DNA of 64,000 nucleotides from Zanthoxylum bungeanum (lineage: Eukaryota > Streptophyta > Magnoliopsida > Sapindales > Rutaceae), in assembly GCA_019454045.1 (NCBI GenBank), contig SKCR01037653.1, positions 1 to 64,000 on the forward strand, in the 5' to 3' direction. Under the pieces are notes generated by a model, which did not search any database, was not told the origin of the DNA, and worked only from the letters and a program-made list of their open reading frames with translations. A program made the translations under genes and the position numbers. Below, one piece after another: positions 23,846 through 34,778 of the stretch; position 1 is the stretch's first letter, and each line of letters begins with the position of its first letter.

Positions 23846-24743
23846 GCTCGCTAACGGCCTTTTGACGAGTCTTCCCTCTTCGCTAACCCAACGGGTACCT
23901 ATGGTGTCTTTTAAAACCTCATGTTATCATGTATGCGCGCGATGCATGGAATATATAAGTCGACCTATTATCATTCTAAAGCATTCAATCATACTATTGC
24001 GCGGTGCAAATTTGTCCTAGTTGAAAAAGACCCAACATGTTTACACTTTTGTAATAACATGGCGAAACAACTTCAAATGATAATGGGTCTAAACATAAAG
24101 TGGCCCATCGATATTTTAGAAGCTTTTGGCCCAATTATCATGAGAGGCAAACTCGTCCCAGTTTAATGGCCCAATAAGTCCATACCTTATGACAAAAGGT
24201 CCAACTGAGTCCAAATGACGATGGTCCCAAGCACAAGCATAAAGGAATAGTTTCATGTGTGGGTTTATGGGAGTGTAGACAAAGGCTCTCGCTGGCGAAG
24301 AATTGCCCATGACTGGACTCCCAACTCAAGGGTTCGAGCGACCAAGTGAGCGCACTTTTTTTATACCTTAAAGTACGTGCCAACGAGTTATGATGCGTGA
24401 CTGACTGTTAGATGGATTTCCTATTAAAGATTCCCCAGAGGGAGGGTGGAGCGAACTCTCTTAAATACCCAAGCCTCTTAGGCTCTTATCCCCTTGGTGA
24501 CATGAATAATCAGTTGGTCCTCCAAATTAGTCTGTCACAGTGAGCTTCGAGTAAATGATTATATAGGCGCCTTCACAGCTTTTCTTTTCAGCTATAGAGA
24601 GGTAGTGAATGAAGGAAGACACCAAACCATTACTTAGCTCTAATAATGCCTTTGATTAAACCCTTTCAACCCACTATAGACATGGTTAACTAAAGCATAA
24701 ATCAAAAACATTACAAGATATTATTTCGGGGCCGATTCTCTAT
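23846..24743 (-). other. Gypsy-1 leader
   Basis: Non-coding leader between the primer site and gag, similar to the Gypsy-3 leader (51362-52507). It holds one copy (about 24099-24235) of the unit that is present three times in Gypsy-3. The frames 23921-24166 and 24138-24383 are incidental. Confidence 0.75.
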
Positions 24744-24763
24744 CCCCAGTGGAGTCGCCAGAC
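24744..24763 (-). promoter_or_regulatory. Gypsy-1 primer binding site
   Basis: On the minus strand gtcTGGCGACTCCACTGGGG follows the LTR end. This type is usual in Tat/Ogre elements and is thought to pair with a tRNA-Arg; the tRNA identity is from memory of the group. Confidence 0.8.
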
Positions 24764-26805
24764 TGTAGGACATAGAAATCGACGATGTTGTTCCAGACTC
24801 GTGGTCCGGTCAGGAGTACAGAGTAGCCCGTGGGTGACTAAATTGAAGAATATTGGAGTCACCACCCAGTGTGAACTGGGAAATGATTAAGGTTGCACTC
24901 ACCACTCGCAAGGGAAGACCTCAAACCGTTGGGTTCGGAATGGTCCCTTACTTATACCATTTGTAATGAACAGATTTATGCGATAATATAGCCAAGTCTA
25001 CGCAACATACATACGCAAGAATAATCTACATCTAAGTTTGCATACAACCTATATCTAAGTTCGCATGCATAAAAGTAAAACCTATATCTAAGTTTGTATG
25101 CATAAAAGTAAAACATATATCTAAGTTTGAATGTAAAAAAATACGTTGACATAACGACAAGCACACAATCTCATGAACGCATTAAGTTAATACATGTGGA
25201 AACATAAATAAATAATAATTGTTTAAACATAAAAATTAAAGAGAGATAATCAAATTCCTAACATGAAAGAAATAACAAAATCATTCATGAAAATAACATA
25301 CTATCCTAATAAGCAATGGATAAACAAAAGATTAGATGAAACGAAATATGTGCATTTCTCAAGCGGTACGTGGAATTGTATCCAAAGTACAGACTGCACT
25401 ACCGTCTATTCGGATTCGGCTACGAAATTTACGTCTGGGTTTCCATCCGATATACCGTGAGAGATAACACAAAATTATTCATCCAATGGCCACAACATAC
25501 ATAAACCAACAATATGCATGCGAAGAAATAATAATAGATAATAGAAAAAAGAACGGGAATAAATAAAAGGGTACCCTCAGGTCTAACCTCTTAAGTCGCC
25601 TCTTGGAAGTGCGTTACGTGGTTGTCAGAAGGGTTAATACTCCGCAACTCCTTCGGTTCACTGGTTCATTGTTTTCCTTTATTGCTTCACTATTTTGGGC
25701 TGCTGTTTTCTCTATTTTTGCTGCTGTTTTTGGCCACTCTTTTTGCGGTAATTTGGGACTATTTTAGCTTACTATTTTTACGGTTATTTGGGCAGTTTTC
25801 TAGGTAGTATCTTTGGTGGTTTAGGGCAATTTTCTGGGCTGTGTTTCATGATAAAATAGGGCAGTTTTTGGGGCTGTGTTTCACGGTAAAATAGGGCAGT
25901 TTTGGGGATGCAATTTTTGGTTTAAATGTGCATTTTTCTGGATAGTTTTAGGTGAAAAGAGGGCTGTTTTTTAGGTGCAGTTTGCGGTGAAAGGAAGGCT
26001 ATTTTCCAGGTACAGTTTGCGGTGAAAAGAGGCTATTTTTTAGGTGTAGTTTGCGGTGAAATGAGGTTGTTTTTGGATAGTTTCGGTAGTTGTTGTTCAC
26101 GACAATGGGAAAGCTATATGAGGATTGTTTTTCACAGTAATGGAAGGCTGTATAGGGATTGTTGTTCACGACAATGAAGGAATATTTTCTTTATCTCTTA
26201 GACGTGAATGTGCTAGGGTGGTTTACGTCTATTTTTATAGGAGAGGGTGGGGGTTGTCTTTATACGAGAAGGAAATGAATATTGCGTAATTATGGGGATA
26301 TCTTTTAATTAGTGAGCTACAAGGAAATGATCTCTTTAATTTAGGGAGGTGATTGTTTTAGTTTAGGAATGAGGTTTATGGGATTTGATTTGATTTCTTT
26401 AATTTGGGAATGTGATTTGATTTGATTTCTTTAATTCGGGAAGGTGATTTGTTTAGATTTCAACATGTGTTTAATATGTTAATTATTATTTTGGAGGTAT
26501 TTAGTGGCTTGGGCGTGTGATTGGAGCACTTATGGGCCGTGTGGTTGGTTATTTTTGGTGGGTTTGGTGTGTGGGCTTAGTGTATGGCTTGGTATGGATT
26601 GCGGGGTTTTGGGCCAAGGATGAATTTTAAAACAGAGATCCAACGAGCGAACCCGAAGCTAAGTAAACGAATTAAGTCCAACAAGGTATCAATTTCTGAA
26701 TTTTCCCTTCCGAAATCCGTTTCCCGTGACTTCAGCAACTTAAAGGGTAGTGCCTCCATGTGAGACTCATCATCGGGACTTATATGCAAAAATGCATTGC
26801 CTACA
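24764..26805 (-). repeat. Gypsy-1 5' LTR
   Basis: Matches 16493-18515 throughout, including the 34-bp repeats (25022-25145) and G/T-rich repeats (25930-26080). On the plus strand it runs tgtaggacat to gcctaca. The two LTRs differ at many places, so the insertion is not recent. The frames 25263-25460, 25622-25807 and 26577-26789 lie within it and are not genes. Confidence 0.9.
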
Positions 26806-27635
26806 ATAAGTATTTCCTTTAAGTCTTCAACATGGAAATTATTTCTAACATGCTTGGTATCATTTTGTGTTTCTTTGATGTTCTCTCTTCTATTATAGTT
26901 TGTGTTTATTTGGTTGTGAACTTGAATGAAAGATTAATGCATGTAAGTAAGCTTTAAATGGTTTAAAAGATTCACTTTGATTTTTTGGAAATCAAGTTGC
27001 CATTCTAGAGTTGTTAAGACACTCCTTGGTGACCTAGAATTATTCTAGAGTTATTTCAAAGTGGTGAGGTTCGTTTGATGAAGTATTGAATGGATTAAAG
27101 TGTTGGATTTTAAAGATTCGGTGAAATTGGATAATTGATGAAATTGAAAAATTAGGGTTCTTACCCACTCCAAATTTGGGGCTTTTCATATATGTGATGT
27201 ATTATGGTATGAATATGATGAATGTAATTTTGGGGTTGATTGGATTTGATCTTGGCATGTTTAGAACATAAAATGGCCAAATTATAATAAACCGAAAATA
27301 TAGGGTGTTCTCGGTAATTTCAGAAAAGTTTGCTGATTTGTGTGCAATCTGATTTTGATGTATTTGATATGTTGAAAATCATTTTTAAAGTGATTTGGAA
27401 TCATCCAGAATTATATTTGACAATTTTAGGACTAAAATGACATATTTGCAAAGTTGTGGGGTAATTAGGTAATTACTAAGAAATTTAATTTCTTGTGTAA
27501 TTTTTCATAATTTAATAGTTGAATAATTAAATAAATAAGCTTATTTGATTGATCCAAGAAAAATTTTGAAATCTGAAAATTTTGATTTTCCACTATTTTG
27601 TTGTGTTACCGGATTTCCGCCATAAAACCCCTTGA
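26806..27635 (+). repeat. Copia-C 5' LTR, second part (starts with Gypsy-1 right duplication ATAAG)
   Basis: Resumes the LTR after Gypsy-1. ataagtatttcctttaag continues the sequence cut at 16492 and matches 33958-34778 of the 3' LTR. It ends aaccccttga before the primer site. Confidence 0.88.
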
Positions 27636-27638
27636 AAA

Positions 27639-27649
27639 TGGTATTAGAG
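27639..27649 (+). promoter_or_regulatory. Copia-C primer binding site, diverged
   Basis: TGGTATTAGAG, one change from TGGTATCAGAG. Its position directly after the LTR supports the call. Confidence 0.75.
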
Positions 27650-28392
27650 TGAGTCTGATTCTACCCACCCTATTATGATTATGCCTTTTAAATTCAATGT
27701 TTAATTTAATCTTTGCTTGTTACATGCATGTATTTATTTAATTTGATTAAATAAATTAAAAAGCATCTTTTGCGGAAAACCCATAATTAACAAGATTTAA
27801 TGTTAATTATGTATTTGATGCATATTACATGGTCCGTCTTGTCAATATGGTTTATAAATATTTTTTCGTGACTACATCCGAGACCGTGCCTCTACTGTGA
27901 GGGTGTAGCCGATAGAAATATATTTATACTGGATGTATATCAGATACTAGATAAATTCAAGCGAAAGCGGAATTCTGAACTTGCCCAAGCTGTATGGTTA
28001 CGCAAGTAGCTTGAGTTTATCATTGATAAGTTTAACCTTGGTATGTCTCCTTATGAACGTGCCTAAACTGTCACAACGAGAAACGACCAGGACTAGAAAC
28101 CTAGGAGTAACTATTGTGTGATTGACAATGAGTTGTCTACCATATGAAAATATGTAGGCGAGATCGTGCCTCTACTGTGAGTTGAAATATATTCATGGGA
28201 TCCACCTTTCACTATTTATATTTAATTTAATTATTAAATCTGTGTATTCTATTTGGGGATTACAGTATTGCATGATTTAGTAAGAGAGGCATTTTTAGAT
28301 TAAATTTCCATGATCTGTTAATGCTTATGATATTATATGAACCTATTTTATAATCTGCTAACTGTTTTTCGTAATCTATTTGATAGATTTGT
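27650..28392 (+). other. Copia-C leader
   Basis: Non-coding leader. A 22-bp motif with cgtgcctctactgtgag occurs twice, at 27880 and 28160. No other structure was noted. Confidence 0.65.
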
Positions 28393-29260
28393 GATGGTGG
28401 CAATCTACTAATCAGTTTACGCGTAAGTTGGATGCGAACAGACTTAAAAGCGTTGAAAACTTAGCTGATTGGGACTTGGATTTGAGGATTGTCCTCGATT
28501 CCGAGAAGTTAGGATATGTTCTTGAGCGTTCGCTGCCCCTTGCTGTGGCAGAGATGCTACACCGGAGGAACTTCATGTTTTCCAAGCTTGGAAGGATGAT
28601 GATTTAAAAGTTAAATCATACATCCAAAGTTCACTGTCTCCGGGACTCAAGAAATAATACTATGGCATGTCAGATGCGTGTAGTATGAAGTTGCTATTAC
28701 GAGAATTGTTTAAGAACCAAGAACAAGTTGTTGTTCATAAGGTCGCAATGGAACTGTTCCATGCGTGATTAGATGAGGGGAAAGCTATGAGCTCGCATGT
28801 TCTTCGTATGATCGATTGATCAATCAATTGAGGCAACATAATCTTCCTCTGAATGACATTCTCGGTAGGAGTGTCATTCTTGGTTCACTCCCAGCTTATA
28901 TCGCCAATTCGTGATGTACTTCAACATGAATGGGATTATCAGTACCTACCATGAGTTGCATAGGACGCTACTCATGGTGGAAGAGAACCTCAAGAAGGGA
29001 TTACCGACTCGCCCTCCGAGACCTACTTCACTTTCTGCTTATTCCCAGACTTGGTCAAAGGGAAAGAAGAAGAAATGGAAGAAGAAGAAGGGTTTCGGTC
29101 CTCAACCACAAGGTAAGATAGCAAAGCCCAAGAGGGCTTCTGAAGATAAATGCCATTATTGTAGTAAAGTCGGGCACTGAAAAAGGAACTGTCCTGACTA
29201 CATTGCCCAGCTGAGGAGGGAGAGAGCATCTACATCAGGTACATTTATTTTTCCAGTTAT
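28393..29260 (+). pseudogene. Copia-C gag, multiply stopped
   Basis: Gag-like text starts near 28393 and reads LADWDLDLRIVLDSEKLGYV around 28460-28520, similar to the equivalent part of Copia-A gag. The middle is broken. A lysine-rich tail and zinc knuckle lie at 28911-29200. The knuckle reads CHYCSKVGH, then TGA at 29178-29180 replaces the expected Trp codon (one base change), then KRNC. All four metal ligands remain, but the product would be cut within the knuckle. Confidence 0.82.
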
Positions 29261-29296
29261 TGATATATCTTGGCTTGTGAAGTTGTTACATCCAAC

Positions 29297-32200
29297 TGGA
29301 TTTTAAATTCTGCTTGTCCTGTTCATTCGTTTGTAGGTGCTGAAGGGAAATAGGAAACTGAAGCCTGGGGGATGCAATTGCGATTTGGGAGTGGATACTC
29401 TCTGGATGCAGTTGTAGTGGGAGTATGTGAGATCCTTTGCCGAATTGGACACTTTTTTTTATATGATTGCCATTTTGTACCAGGATGTATAGCTAATATT
29501 ATATCTCTTTTTGTATTAGATACAGAAGGTTATCGTATTAATATTAAGAACCGTTCTTTATATTTATATAATAAACGTAATATTCAGATCTTTTGTTGTC
29601 CAAACCAGCATGGTCATTATACATTGCAAACTTCTAAAGATATTTTAAATACTAGAGTTAATAAATGTAGTTTACCTGTCATTAATAATAATGAACTTTG
29701 GCATATGCGGCTAGGTCATATAGGCATTAAACGCCTTACCCAATTGGTTAGGAATGGTTTGATACCAGATCTCACCATTGAATCCTATCTAACTTATGAA
29801 TCATGTATTCAGGGTAAGATGACTAAAGCTCCATTTTCTGGTGTTGGACACCGCACCACTAACTTACTGGAACTCGTACATTCTGATGTATGTGGTCCAC
29901 TAAGTCAAACTACTCACAATGGTTATTCATACTTCATTACCTTTACCAATGATCTGTCACGGTACGATTATGTCTATTTGATGCGACAAAAATCGGAAAC
30001 CTTTGAAAAGTTCAAAGAGTTCCGAAATGAAGTAGAAAAATAAATTGGTCAATATATTAAATGCCTTCGATCCGATCGAGGCGGCGAATATATGAGCAGT
30101 GAGTTCATGGATTATATGAAGGAGAATGAGATTCTCGCTCAATATACTTCTTCAGGTACTCCAAAATAATGAAGTGTCTGAGAGGAGAAATTAGACTTTA
30201 TTGGATATGGTCCGATCAATATTGAGTTTTACAGATTTTCCCTATTACTTATAGGGCTACTTTCTTTTAACAGCTGCACATCTTTTGAATAAGATTCCGT
30301 CAAAAGTTGTTCCTATGACTCCGTATGAGATATGAACCGGTAGGAGACCAAATATTAGTTATATTAAGGTTTTGGGTTGTCATGCCTATGTCAGGGTGAC
30401 TCAGCAAGATAAGATTTTACCTCGAGGGTAAAAGTTTAGGTTGGATATCCTTCGTAAATGAGGGGATATCTGTTCTATGATACCGAGCATCGAAATGTGT
30501 TCATGGCTCGCTTCGCAAGATTTCTAGAAGTAAAATTCTTGTCAAAAGGTGGTAATCATAGACAAGTTGAACTTGATGAAGTCTAACCTGAAAACAATGA
30601 ACCAACGGAGGAACTTGAAGTTCAATTAGATGAAGGACCTTCAACACACACTTCGTAGGTCACAAAGGGCATCTAGACCTCCTGAACGCTTGTATTTGAT
30701 ATAAGAAAAGAGTCTAGATGTTCTCTTAGTTGAAGAGACTGATCCTTTTACCTATAGAGAATCGATGTTGGACATCGACTTCGTGAAATGGAAAAGTGCC
30801 ATGAAATCCGAGTTAGACTCAATGTATGAGAATAAAGTTTGGGACTTGGTTCCCCTTCCTGAAGGAATTGTTCCTATCGATAGTAAATGGGTTTACAAAA
30901 GGAAGCGCGGGCCATGACGGCAAGGTTGAAACTTACAAGGCTGGACTGGTAGCAAAAGGTTACACGAAGCGACCTGGTGTCGACTATGATGAAACATTTT
31001 CACCAGTAGCCATGCTTAAGTCTATTAGGATTTTGTTTTCTATAGCTGGGTATCATGACTAAGAGATTTGGCAAATAGATGTCAAAACAGCTTTTCTAAA
31101 TAGATTTCTTAATGAAGAAATCTATATGGAATAGTCGGAAGATTTTGCATCTAGCGAATACTCGGGTATGGTATGTAAGCTTAAGAAGTCCATCTATGGA
31201 CTTAAACAAGCTTCACGAAGTTGGAGTCTTCGATTCGATGAGATTATTAGATCGTCTGGTTTTCCCAAGAATTCGAAAGAATCCTGTGTATATCAGAAGG
31301 CCAGTGGGAGCATGGTCGTATTTTTAGTCCTCTATGTTGATGACAACCTAATCATTCGGAATGATATAGGATGTTACAAAGCTTCAAAACTTATCTCTAT
31401 AAGAATTTCTCCTTGAAGGACCTGGGAGAAACTTCCTATGTTTTAGGGATAAAACTCTATAGAGATAGACAAAGGAAGCTGATTAGGTTATCCCAATCAA
31501 CGTATATAGATAAGACCTTAGAACGGTATAATTTTGGTAACTGTAAGACAACAAACATATTATTTAGACATGTGATTCATCTTTTCAAAGAAGATGAGTC
31601 CACAAACAGAAGATGAGAAGGTTAGAATGTCTAACCAACCTTATGTTTCATGTTTGGGTAGCATAATATATGCCATGTTATGTACTAGGCCTGATATCAG
31701 TTTCACTGTTAGCGTAACTAGCAGATATCAGTCCAATCCAGGAAATGATCATTGGATGGCCATTAAACATATCCTGAAGTATCTTAAAGGTACTAAGGAT
31801 AAGTTTATAATTTATGGAGGAAGTGAACTGCAAGTTAACGGGTATACGGATACCGACTTCCAATCGGATCCCGATGATAGAAAGTCTACATCTGGATTCG
31901 TCTTTACTCTTAACGGAGGTGCAGTTTACTGGAAGAGTTCCAAACAGGGATCATCAACGGATTCCACCAAAGAGGCGGAATACATTGTAGCTTCTGAAGC
32001 TGCAAAGGAAGTTGTTTAGATTAGGAACTTTATCACATAATTGGGAGTTGTCCCAAGTATCGAGAATGCGATTCCGTTATACTGTGATAATACTTAAGCC
32101 ATTGTGCAAGCAAAGGAACCGAGGGTGCATTAGAAGTCAAAGCATGTGGAACGAAAGTACCACATCATTCGAGAGATTGTGTCGCGAGGGGATATTGTCG

Positions 32201-32304
32201 TGTGTAAGATACCGAGTGAAGATAATATAGCATACCCATAGACGAAGGCCATACCTCCGAAGTTATTTGATAAACACGTGGAGTCGATGGGTAATGGGTA
32301 TTAG
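29297..32304 (+). pseudogene. Copia-C pol, multiply broken
   Basis: Protease begins WILNSACP at 29297. The catalytic Asp is Asn (29306-29308) and the following Gly is Ala, so it would be inactive even if read through. The stretch 29372-30043 is open for 223 codons and covers the protease end, the zinc region (LWHMRLGHIG) and the integrase core up to HSDVCGPL. The stop at 30041-30043 precedes LRSDRGGEYMS near 30070. Reverse transcriptase occupies 30780-31420, with AGLVAKGYTKRPGVDYDETF, SIYGLKQASRSW and YVDD at 31333-31344. RNase H at 31594-32240 is open for 141 codons (TRPDISFTVSVTSRY, GYTDTDF). The tail ends HVESMGNGY and TAG at 32302-32304. Confidence 0.9.
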
Positions 32305-32329
32305 ATACAGTCGATATTGGCACTAGAGC

Positions 32330-32342
32330 AAATGGGAGTTTT
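32330..32342 (+). promoter_or_regulatory. Copia-C polypurine tract
   Basis: The run aaatgggagtttt lies between the pol end and the LTR TG. The purine core is aaatgggag. Confidence 0.7.
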
Positions 32343-34778
32343 TGTTAGGGTTAGTGCTTAGAGTGCCAATTCTCGTTTGTATTTCCTTGAAAATACTTAT
32401 GTAAAACATTTTATTTTGAATGAAATGAGCAATTTCTATAATATAATATATCTTTTAATATGGTAAAGACGTAATAAACCTTAGGATGATTAGTCATGAT
32501 ACTGTTACAAAAGCGTCGCAACTGACATTGAGTTATATTATAACATTGTCATTCTCAAACAGTTTCTGGTCAAGGTTTACACTACTTGGTCAGTAAAGTA
32601 AACCCGTTGAGACCGGTACATGTCATCTACTGGAAAATATGATTCCAATGGTTTCTTAATGAACCATAAATCTTAGAGACTAGTATAGACGAGTAGGTGT
32701 TTACAGTGGATAAACACTAAACGACTCACCGAAGATTCTTAATAGATGATACACCAACTTCAATAAGAATCTTCATGGGTTTAGTAGAATTTGTGATTCT
32801 TAGACTTGAAATACCACTGTGGGCACATGAGACATCTTCCACACTTAGATGGCAGTCACGTCACAGATCTATTTAGATCAGATCTCCACATGTTCGTTGA
32901 GTGTGGATAGATCCTCAGGGTGTCCTATATGTGTCGAGATATGATCCGTCAGTTCTGTGTACAGAGCATAGGTACTCCATGTTTGATTAGAAATCAGATA
33001 AAAACCCTGGGCCCGTGGTATATTTTAGAAGTCAATTCTAAATATTCTTTTTGAGATTTCTAATAGAGACGTCGACGGGATAGTTCCTATAGAGATTCGA
33101 CGTTTATAGCTATATCTCTGGGATATATCCGGAAACCTATGACGAAGGAATTATACATATACCATGACCTCGACCTGTATGATTCAACAAGTTTATCCGT
33201 GGTCGTCATAATTTACGAGTGGGTAAATTATGGACACGAATTAGATTTCGTGACGGATATGCCTGAATCTTTAGAGTCTCACTAATGAAATATACTCGTA
33301 GAGAACTAGGGCAACATTTATAAATAATATTGATTATTTATAAGTCGTTTAAAGGTTAAACATAAAATACATGTGAAAGGATCCAATAGTCATTTCCTAA
33401 TTTTTTGTGTATTTGTATTTAATGTTAGATTTTATCAATACACATTAATTAATTGTCAAATTGATATTTGACTAATATCATAAATATATATATATATATA
33501 TAATTATATATATATATATATAATTATATATATTATATAATATATATATATATTTGATATTTAATGTAAATATAATACATATATTTAATATATTTGTATT
33601 TAAATAATTATTTAATTATTTAATTTTTAAATGATTAAATTAATAAAATATAAATATCTAAAAGTTGTGATATTTTATTGAAATGACTTTAATTGCCTTT
33701 GTTGACTTGTTATAAAGTTATTAAATTGTAATGATTAAAGATAACAAGTTGATAAAGCTTATTAATGAAACAAAAATTGAAAAAATATCTAGATATTTTC
33801 TTTACTTTAAATCGGCCAAGGGCCAATTTTTTTATGAAGTATATATTGTTTGTTTCATTTTTAGGGTTTCATAAGTTCTAATGCACAAAATAAACATAAA
33901 AGAAAGTTGAGAGAAAAGCTTTAAGGCCTAAAGAAAGTCTTGGAAAATCTTGATTTTGTAAGTTTTCCTTTAAGTCTCAATGTAGAAATTATTTCTAACA
34001 TGCATGGAATTTTTGTGTTTCTTTGATGTTCTCTCTTCTATTATAGTATGTGTTTATTTGGTTGTGAACTTGAATGAAAGATTGATGCATGTAAGTAAGC
34101 TTTAAATGGTTTAAAAGACTTACTTTTGATTTTTTGGAAAATCTAGTTGCCATTCTAGAGTTGTTAAGTCACTCCTTGATGACCTAGAATTGTTCTAGAG
34201 TTATTTCAAAGTGGTGAGGCTTGTTGGAGAAGTATTGAACGGATTAGAGTGTTGGATTTTAAGATTCGGTGAAATTGGACAATTTGATGAAATTGAAAAA
34301 TGAGGGTTCTTAACCCCTCCAAATTTGGGGCTTTTCATATATGTGATGTATTATTGTTGAATGATGAATATAAATTTTTGGGTTGATTGGATTTGATCTT
34401 GGCATGTTTTGAACACAAAAGGTCCCAATTGTAATAAATCAAAAATATAGGGTGCTCTCGGAAATTTCAGAAAGTGTTTGGGGTTTTGTGCGCAATATGA
34501 TTTTGATGTATTTGATATTGAAAATTATTTTTTAAGTGATTAGAATCATCCAAAATTATATTTGATAATTTAGGACTAAAATGACATATTTGTAAAGTTG
34601 TGGGCCAATTCGGTAATTACTAAGAAATTTGATTTCTTGTGTAATTTTTCAGAATTTAATAATTGGATAATTAAATAAATAAGTTATTTGATTGATCCAA
34701 GAAAAATTTTGAAATCGGAAAATTTTGATTTTCTACTATTCCGCTGAGTTACCGGATTTCCGCTATAAAACTCCTTCA
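32343..34778 (+). repeat. Copia-C 3' LTR, complete, about 2.44 kb
   Basis: Begins TGTTAGGGTTAGTGCTTAGA after the polypurine tract and ends ctccttCA at 34778. The end is set by where similarity to the 5' LTR stops. It contains an (AT)n tract that is much longer than in the 5' LTR. It supplies the undamaged reference for the Gypsy-1 target site. Confidence 0.88.
33483..33556. repeat. (AT)n microsatellite inside the Copia-C 3' LTR
   Basis: About 70 bp of nearly pure AT dinucleotides with TAAT interruptions. The equivalent place in the 5' LTR (about 16075-16092) is only a short AT-rich run, so the tract expanded after insertion. Confidence 0.9.

Larger units (their letters stand above)
16493..26805 (-). 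mobile_element. Gypsy-1, Tat-type LTR retrotransposon, defective
   Basis: Minus-strand Ty3/Gypsy element of 10.3 kb inside the Copia-C 5' LTR. Reading from the right: 5' LTR (24764-26805), primer site, leader, gag, protease, reverse transcriptase, RNase H, a second RNase H, integrase, 3' LTR (16493-18515). The second RNase H and the primer site place it in the Tat lineage. Integrase is cut off inside its core, and the normal 3' untranslated region and polypurine tract are missing, replaced by a chimeric 50-bp junction. Gag and pol carry several stops and frame changes. Confidence 0.9.
15489..34778 (+). mobile_element. Copia-C LTR retrotransposon, decayed, interrupted by Gypsy-1
   Basis: Second Ty1/Copia element on the plus strand. 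Its 5' LTR is truncated at the left (starts at 15489, lacking about 550 bp present in the 3' LTR). That LTR is split by Gypsy-1 and resumes at 26806. After a weak primer site come leader, gag, pol and a full 3' LTR. Matching of 15489-16492 plus 26811-27635 to 32893-34778 reads straight across the Gypsy insertion, which proves the nesting. The coding region is broken by many stops. Confidence 0.9.
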
